NCBI RefSeq assembly: GCF_028640845.1
Contig: NC_080540.1
Location: forward strand, 132,150,420-132,214,419
Direction of reading: 5' to 3'
Length of the DNA stretch: 64,000 nucleotides
Source of the DNA: Ahaetulla prasina
Taxonomy: Eukaryota; Chordata; Lepidosauria; Squamata; Colubridae
The first letter of the stretch is position 1. Each line of letters opens with the position of its first letter. Of the stretch, positions 56,831 through 64,000 are shown one piece after another. Below the pieces are notes generated by a model. That model saw only the letters and a program-made list of their open reading frames with translations. It was not told the origin of the DNA and did no database searches. Made by a program: the position numbers and the translations under genes.

Positions 56831-57935
56831 TTATTGATTATGACTTCCATAATACTTTTTATTCTGCCCACTTTATGTGTTTTCAGGGAAATTAAATATA
56901 CACAAAAGTTCTTCCAGAAGATATTTTTTTATCTTGTAATCTTGTTTCCTATATGGACATTTATAAAGGATTAGGGGACTCTAAGCCTCATAATCTTCCA
57001 TGGTTGTCCCTTCTGTTTTCCTACTGCTGCTTCAGTCCTTTTTTATCTTTTCACAAAAAGTCCAATCAGGGAGGAAAGAGAGAATAATTGCACTTTTGAT
57101 CAAGAAACAGCTTAATGAAACAAATTTCCAGAAAATCCTCCAAGTTCCTGTCCCATTTTTCAAAGCACACATCTTTTAAATATCTAGATATAAGAGAGCA
57201 TTTCTCCCATTCCAGCAATTTAACAATAAAATATTAATCTCTTCCAATCTGATAGCATTGTCAAAATCAAATTATTCAAAATATTGGTTTGCTGTAACAG
57301 TTGAATAACGGACATCAAGGAATTTCCAACTGTATCTTTTTCCTGAAATTTATCTGTGAACCATCACTGAATGAATCCCAGCAGATCCTATTTGAGCTGT
57401 TGGTAGTATTTTTTTTTTCATGATAGATGTGAGAGTAGATAGCTAACTTTTCAGCCAATTGAAGAACATTTTATCCTTTAAACAGTTATATTTTAATTTG
57501 TAAATCTTCATTTTTGCATTTCAGAGGCAAAAATGCTGTAATTTTGGCTCCTTTGTGTACGTAGGAGATCTCAGACCTTTGCTTCCTTTTTTTGGTAGTA
57601 TCTTGGTAATTCTTACAGCCATCACCCGTCTTCCATTCTGTAAAGCTGCTTCCTGGTGTTAGAGCATAGAGGTATATCTATTCAGAGTATTCACTCTTTT
57701 CTTGGGAGACAGCCCAATCACACAATAAAATCAAGATTTATTTTCAAAAGAAAATATAATATCTAACTCTTTTTATTTATTTTTTATGTTAAAATTCATA
57801 AACTTAATATTGTAGAAGATGAATTATAGAGCTACCCAAATTATAAAATAGCAGTTTGGTTAAAATAAGAAAAACATTAAAATATATAGAAAAAATATAA
57901 GATGGAATTAATTTGTCACAGATCTCTCAAAAACT
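56830..57935. other. CHAD/ACSF2 intron stretch without recognised features
   Basis: Unique AT-rich sequence; no conserved coding or mobile sequence recognised. Confidence 0.45.
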
Positions 57936-57959
57936 CCAGAAATATAGTGAGAAAAGAAT

Positions 57960-58195
57960 CCAAATGGTTATTAGAGTGCAGTTCTGCAGGCTACTTCTGC
58001 TACCTGCCAGCTGCCTGCAATTTGGCAGTTCGAATCTCACCAGACTCAAGGTTGACTCAGCCTTCCATCCTTCCAAGATTGGTAAAATGAGGACCCATTG
58101 TTGGGGGCAATGTGCTGACTCTGTAAACTGCTTAGAGAGGGCTGTAAAACACCTTGAAGCGGTATGTAAATCTAAGTTGCTATTGCTATAAGATA
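57960..58195 (+). mobile_element. tRNA-derived SINE (same family as 21.0-21.9 kb)
   Basis: 'ggcagttcgaatctcaccag', 'caaggttgactcagccttcc', 'gtaaaatgaggacccattgt' and 'gcttagagagggctgtaaaa' follow in the family order, with a tail of 'gttgctattgctat'. Confidence 0.8.
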
Positions 58196-59455
58196 TAAGC
58201 CTACGGTGTAGATAAAAGATAAGAGATAAATCCAATTTTCTAGTCACTCTCTCAGCTCTAGGAAAGAGGCAATGGCAAACCACTTCTGAAAAACCTTGCC
58301 AAGAAAACTGCAGGGACTTGTATGCAGCAGGCTATCACTGTGTATTTATGTTGTGTATGCACTGTCTTGGAACGGAATTCTTTGTGTTATGTATCATAAA
58401 TGTGGCCAAGAGAAGGTTCAAAAGTTTTATTTTTCCATAACCACAATTGGCCATTTCACCTAATAATTAAACTATGATTGCTATAATCTATTATTTGTTT
58501 GGGAAAAAGCTACTTGAAACCATGATTTAAAGTGAGAACAACCAATGTCCTTTTGCTTGGAGTATTGGTTTAGATTATTGTGTATTGGATAGCTTCACAA
58601 ATCTGACAATATTCTACTTCATTAAAACAAAATACACCAACAATTTGTGGAGTACGATAAATCCCTTTAATGGGCATCTTGGTAGAATGGATTAATCATT
58701 TTGTACAAGATCTTAACCATATTTGCTAAAATCTGTCAAAATTAATCTATTGGCAGTAGAATTAATAATTAAAGAAAACTTTCTTGCTTAACTATTGTCT
58801 CGGGGCTAATTTGGACTAATTTACTGTGCTGTAGAATTCTTTCCACGTTATGCATAAAACATACCACTTAAAGCCCTTAATAATTGTTTTAAGTGATTAC
58901 TCTGCTCTTTTTCACTAGGTTTGTTATCCACTTGTAAAATGCTGCCAAGTTAAGGAAAATTCAGCTAGCTGCTGACTATATGCACTGAGAACAGATACTT
59001 AGTGATCAAAAATTTGCTGTCAGAAATAGGTACTCCTTTGTGGAGTTTATCTTAGTGCCACCAGAATAAGAGTGTAAATTTGAAGATTAATCTTGCAGGA
59101 AAATCTAAGAGGAAGGAGGTGTTTCATATGTTAATATAAGGGCATGGATATTGTTTTATTTGTTTGTTTATATACCATTTTTATTATTTCTACAAATAAC
59201 TTAAGGCGATGAACATACTCAACATACTCTTATTTCCCCCACAACAATAACCTGTGAGGTGACTTGAGCTGGCTTTCATAGCCAAAGCAGAACCTGAACT
59301 TATGGTCTCTTACTTTCTAGCCCAGTGCCTTAACTACTAGATAAATCTGGTTTTTCATCCTACTGTAGTGGCATGGAAGGTACCATATCTTAGACTTAGA
59401 GATTTCCAACATACTTAGAGGTTTCTAGGATAATGTGGCCATATGTGGATAGTTC
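58196..59455. other. intron stretch without recognised features
   Basis: Unique sequence; 'ggaaagaggcaatggcaaac' at about 58258 may be a small additional SINE tail. No coding sequence recognised. Confidence 0.4.
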
Positions 59456-59457
59456 TA

Positions 59458-59620
59458 AAAAAATCCAGAAGTTTTGGGTGCTCCATTACTGGAGGTTTTT
59501 TATAAGAAATAGGATAGCCATTTATCCAGAATGATATAGTGTCTCCTGCTTGAGTAGGGGGTTGGAGTAGAAGACTTCCAAGGTCCCTTCCAATTCTGGT
59601 ATTCTGTATTCTGTAACTAC
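59458..59620 (+). mobile_element. CR1 LINE 3' tail
   Basis: 'agaagttttgggtgctccat', 'gggggttggagtagaagact' and 'tccaaggtcccttccaattc', then 'ggtattctgtattctgta', match the CR1 3' end seen at 35.5 and 47.5 kb. Confidence 0.8.
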
Positions 59621-61045
59621 TGTAGAATAAGACTGGATGGAGGAAATAATAATAAAATGTCTTTACAGGTAGAAAAATAGGGTATTGCTTGTTGAAATCA
59701 CCATATTGGGAAATGAAACAATAAAATACCTGTGAATTGCAACTCCATATTGCAACTCAGTGCTCAAAATGTCACTAAGATAACTTTTGCTTCCCCATGG
59801 GCCTGTTTTTGTGTCTCATTCCTTTAAAAACAAAGAAGGAAATCGTGATGAGATACTGAAAAAGGCAAAAGAGCTTATGATATTGTGGACAGCTCCTGTG
59901 TGGATTTCTTTGGTGTGCCTTTTTAAAAAAGCTGAAAATCTACGGGGTTGTTAAAGAGCAATCTTGTTGCTGGTATACAGGGAAGATCAAAATGTGATCA
60001 ATGATTCTGTATTGCAAGAAGTCATTAGTATACTGCACATTTCTTCGTTCTTGAGTATCTTTTTGTTTAAAATAATACTTTTGCTTCATTTTCTTTATTT
60101 TATTGTGCACAGTACCTTTTTCCACAGAAGTCTTTTGGAAATCTTTATTCCTTCATATATATCTGTTAAGAGAGACCTTTTTAATGATTATACTCGGATT
60201 GTCATGAATTCTATTGCAAAATTCCCACACAGTTTTCCAAAATGCACAGAATTCTGAGCAAGTTTTTAAGATTTTGTAAATGAAGAAAGAGCTATCCTAT
60301 CATCAAAAAATCTCCTCATTATTTTGTGCATGAATGAATTCTTCTTCCCACCCAAGTTCCCTCCTCTTTCTAGCTACTAGCCTTAACACCTATCATCCTA
60401 CCACATGTCTGTACTTTATTTTGCTTCTTAGCATTTTAATTTACTAAGCTTTTCATTCTGCCTTCACTTTGTGTTCCTTGAGCTTGTGGGGGATGATTGT
60501 TTTGCTGGTTTAATTCACTTGGACAATTTCATCATGGCACTAAAGCCATTGGAAATAGTACTTCTTGTTTACCTGGAAGGCATCCATCCTGCCGCTTCTC
60601 TTTCATGTGGTTTCTTGTTCCCTCAGGGACATGGTATATCCGACATGAGGTCATTCTGTTTCCTATTTACAACCAGATTCTCATATATCATGCTTCTGCA
60701 TGAGGGACATGATTCATCCGTTGAGAAGAAGGGGAGTATTTTGTTGCTTACCTGAATATCCCACTAACTTTCCAGAGAGAACAGGACTTCTTTGTGAAGT
60801 GCTGTGAGAGTTTCCTTTGAGAAATGATCAATAAACAAATCCTTCTTAATAAAATATAAGATTGGGGAGGAGGAGAAAAAAAGAAGGACATCCTTGTGTG
60901 TGCTCAGTTTATCTGTCTCCAGTGTTCGCCAGGTTGTACTATCATCCACCTCTTTTTGAAAGTCACTACATTTTACCAACAAGTGATCAACCCAGTATTT
61001 TAAGAACGGAGTCTAATTCTCCTCACAACCTTTCATTTGTCTCTT
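59621..61045. other. intron stretch without recognised features
   Basis: AT-rich intron. A minus-strand open frame at 59940-60125 is Lys-rich but not conserved as far as I can tell. Confidence 0.4.
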
Positions 61046-61049
61046 TTTC

Positions 61050-61148
61050 TTTCCTTCCTTCTTTCCTCCTTCCTTCCTTCCTTCCTTCCTTCCTTCCTTC
61101 CTTCCTTCCTTCCCTCCCTCCCTCCCTCCCTCCCTCCCTCCCCCCCTT
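61050..61148. repeat. (TTCC)n and (CCCT)n pyrimidine microsatellite
   Basis: About 12 copies of 'ttcc' grade into about 8 copies of 'ctcc', giving a 98-bp pure pyrimidine strand able to form triplex DNA. A related shorter (CCCT)n tract is at 61930-61983. Confidence 0.95.
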
Positions 61149-61925
61149 TTCTCTTTAAATACAAGTATGTGTATGTATTGTAATATGTGTGTCTATGTGT
61201 GTGTATCATATACACTTTTATGCTGATGGAAGTTATATATTGAACTAAAACAAACCATAATGTTTAGTTCTGGTTTAGTATGTTATGTGAGTTTACCCAT
61301 AGTAGTTGTTTGTAAAAAGTGATTTAAGGCTTTGCGTGTTGGATCAAACTAGCCAATTGTGGCTTAGGTGGAAACCCAATAGACACTTAGGGCTCATCCT
61401 CATGTCACTCTAATTGCAGCATGAGCCAAATTCTGGTGGTGTTGCCTTCATCTTTTGAAGGCAAAAGTACTAGGCTTGTGGTCAATTTAAACTGGGAAAG
61501 AGCCGGGCTCTGTCAGCTGGCCAATGCTAGTGGTATATACATATACACACAAGGACTGTCTTCATATTCTCTACGTTTATTTATATATGTATACATATAC
61601 ATGCATGTGTATACATATACACATATTCTTATATGAAGTATAAGAGAGAAAACAAGGAATAAATGGGACAGCATTGAGCAGCAAAAGATAAAAAGTTATC
61701 AGGTTCTATTTCTAGATACTAGATTTATCATTTGCTAATAAGATTTAAGCTCATGAGGACATTGCAGGAAAGTTATCTCGTATATTCATGCATCAGTTAT
61801 AGGGATATGAGGAAGAGCCCTTAAATAATAAATCATGATTAAACAATCTCATCTAAGACTGTAATAAAATATTTGCTTATTACAGTTAAGAAAATCATAT
61901 GTAGCATGAGATGTAAACTCGGTTC
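61149..61925. other. intron stretch without recognised features
   Basis: Contains a 'gtgtatacatatacac'-type TA/CA simple stretch near 61575-61625. Otherwise unassigned. Confidence 0.45.
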
Positions 61926-61929
61926 ATTT

Positions 61930-61983
61930 TCCCTCCCTCCCTCCCTCCCTCTCTCCTTCTCTCCCTCCTCCCTCCCTCTCTCT
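61930..61983. repeat. (CCCT)n microsatellite
   Basis: A run of 'ccct' and 'ctct' units, similar to that at 61.1 kb but more interrupted. Confidence 0.9.
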
Positions 61984-63467
61984 GTAATTTTTTTCTGAGA
62001 GTATAATCATTTCCTTTATTCAGGTCAACAGTATGCCAGCTACTTTATAAAACAAAAATGGTGGATGAATGCTCACAAACAATATTTCACAGATGAGATA
62101 AAGGCAGTAAGGAAAAGAGGAGCTAAAATTAGTAGCAGGCATGGGGGTAAGTAAGAAGTTGTGAAAGTGAAGGACATCAAAACAGAATTTGTTTAGCTTC
62201 TCTTACAGCAAAAGAAAAAGGCCCTGTAAGTTGACTACAGAGATAGGTGGCAATATAAATTTGATAAGTAAAAAAAATACAGTAAACAAGCAAGCAAGCA
62301 CAATGCAAGACAGAGAATGTGTGTTTGCTGGGGGGGGGGGAGGTTTCTGCCCAGATTAGTTTAATTCCTTAGGATCTAAATACGGAGAACCACTTTTATT
62401 GAATAAAAAATCCATGTAACCCAGCAGAACCTGACTGCCAATTTGCTAATTATAAGCACTTTTTTCTGACAGAGACTAATGGTCTTGTGTATAGCTCATT
62501 AAATGGACAACTAATACCTGTGTAACTGTAGCCTTTTGTTCCCGAAAAACATTTCTTTTACTTTCCATCGCCTTCGTACTGTTATCTAATTACTGTTTGC
62601 AGACATGCTGGAGAATTTTGGGAGTTGACGTTCATAATATCTTAAAGTGGCCAAGGTTGAGGAACACTGATTTAAGGTCTTCTATCCTCCTGCTTTCATC
62701 TTTCATCTTTAAAACCAGCAGAGACTGTGCTATTGGAAAGTGATGATCCCTTAGTCTTTCAGCTCTGATATTACAATACCAAGGTGACTGATCCAGGGTG
62801 AATGGAAAGGAAAGAAGCAGGGTTTTTTCCCACATCCTTTTCCTCAGTTCCATTCTTCTGGATCTCCTCACCATAAGTGTGACAAAGCATAATCATATAA
62901 TTTGGTCCCATTCTCTTTAGCCATCAGAAGTTGTCCCCAGTTTCTGAAGACAAGTAAATAACTATTTTAAGGTAGACACAGACTTGTCTGTGGAGGGAGG
63001 AAATGTGCAATTCCTTTCTTTGTAGTTTAACTTCTGTTTTGAAAGATTTCCCCCCCCCCCCCGCCTTTCGATTGAGAGCTATATATTTTGCACCAGCCAT
63101 AGGTCCACTTTTAGGACCCTATATAACCTAAATGTAAAGTTTTAATACTCCTGCAATGTTTTTCCTAATTGTACTATTTTATTTCCTCCCCGCCCCCCCC
63201 GCCCCCCCGCCGCCATCCCCAAATTGGATTATAAGGAAAAACTCAGAATAATGATAGTAGTATTCATTCCTGTCAGAGAAAGTAAAAAGTTGTGCTTGAG
63301 AGTTTCCCTTCGAGGCATGGACCGAATCTGACCCTGCCTGTATAGAATTCATCCTCTATTTCTTGGTTATGCTGAAAAATTACAGGATTTGACAAATGGA
63401 CAAATTGGTACATTATAAATTCTAGAAAGAAGGAAAAAGAAGGCAGAAAGCTCTGAGAAATGCTTAC
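61984..63467. other. intron stretch before the CHAD LRR exon
   Basis: Mostly unique. A half of an old palindromic MITE ('attttgggagttgacgttca', 'ggccaaggttgaggaacact') lies at 62605-62672, and C-runs occur at 63050-63062 and 63190-63210. No exon recognised. Confidence 0.45.
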
Positions 63468-64000
63468 CTTTTCTAATCCCATGTTGTCCAAGCTGAGAGT
63501 CTCCATGTATCGTCCAAAAGATTGAAAGGCTAAATCTGGAATGGACTTCATTGGGTTGTTTGAGAGCTTCAGGTCTTCCACCACCCTTAATTTGCTCATG
63601 GCAGCCACAGGGTAGCTGCTTAGCTGGTTCTTATCCAAGTGGAATATGGCTAGGTTTTCCACATCTTCCAAGGCCCCAGGTTGGATGGAGGAGATTGAGT
63701 TATTAGAGAAATAGAGCCAGCGAAGATTCTTAGTACCATGGAAGGCTCCTGTTCTCAGCTCTCGGAGCTTATTATTACCTAGCTGCAGGATGAAAAGATT
63801 AATCAGTGGAGAGAGGAGCCCCTTGGGCAGGTCAGATATCTTGTTATGATCTAGGTAGAGGTAAGTAAGTTCTCTCAGGTCATCAAAGGCTCCAATCTTT
63901 ATGGTACTGATGTCATTATTTGACAAGTAAAGGTAGACCAGCTGCTTCAGGCCGCGGAAAGCTCCACTGGAGATTTCTTTGATGTGGGAATGTTGGAGGT
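63468..64000 (-). CDS. CHAD: CHAD main LRR exon (5' end outside window)
   Basis: The minus strand encodes about 177 residues of tandem leucine-rich repeats. Examples are [60 protein letters not shown] and [16 protein letters not shown], the last directly before the gtaagc donor at 63467. Residue order and spacing match chondroadherin closely (human GRYLETLWLDNTNLEK at the same place). The exon ends in phase 0. The signal peptide, N-terminal Cys cap and first repeats lie beyond position 64000. Confidence 0.97.

Noticed and set aside
59940..60257. Opposing open frames considered as an L1 fragment
   Set aside because: Composition is Lys/Phe-rich as in AT-rich L1, but no diagnostic motif or tail could be found.

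Overview
This is vertebrate nuclear DNA, almost certainly from a squamate and most likely a snake. The window holds short exons with GT-AG introns, Sauria-type tRNA SINEs, CR1, L1, Rex1 and BovB LINE pieces, many hAT-like elements with 8-bp target duplications, and an (AATAG)n array fused to a LINE 3' end, a combination reported from advanced snakes. No bacterial-style operon, CRISPR array or free-standing RNA gene was seen.

Three genes are recognised by exon translation, in the order known from mammals (human 17q21.33): LRRC59 (minus), ACSF2 (plus) and CHAD (minus). LRRC59 contributes its first coding exon (5385-5489) and a 20-codon second exon (336-395); the rest lies left of position 1. 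A GC-rich island at 7.05-7.9 kb is the likely LRRC59 promoter. ACSF2, a mitochondrial acyl-CoA synthetase, begins in a second GC-rich island with its ATG at 18428. Ten exons are in the window, ending at 49374 and giving about 391 residues; the C-terminal part lies beyond the right edge. CHAD (chondroadherin, a cartilage leucine-rich repeat protein) is nested antisense in ACSF2 intron 10. Its C-terminal exons are at 54118-54260 and 54606-54769, and its large LRR exon runs from 63468 off the right edge.

Layout: 0-5.4 kb is LRRC59 intron 1 with a 1.31 kb tandem duplication and an L1 whose 5' part is inverted. 5.4-7.9 kb holds the LRRC59 start and island. 8-17.7 kb is repeat-rich intergenic DNA (TIR elements, a dead Rex1 LINE, a 1.04 kb tandem duplication with a third partial copy). 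17.7-49.4 kb is ACSF2, including a 1.55-1.58 kb direct duplication (35.6-37.2 and 38.8-40.4 kb) that carries a second perfect copy of exon 6, with a Ty3/gypsy 3' end between the copies. 49.4-64 kb is ACSF2 intron 10 with CHAD, long TA/CT microsatellites and a possible Penelope-like fragment.

Most open reading frames here are transposon remnants or chance. The observations most worth checking are the duplicated ACSF2 exon 6, which would shift the frame if both copies were spliced in; the GC-AG intron after ACSF2 exon 9; the LINE tail and microsatellite about 30 bp from the exon 8 donor; and three near-identical duplications in one window, which may be biology or an assembly artefact. I found no evidence of a wholly new molecular system.
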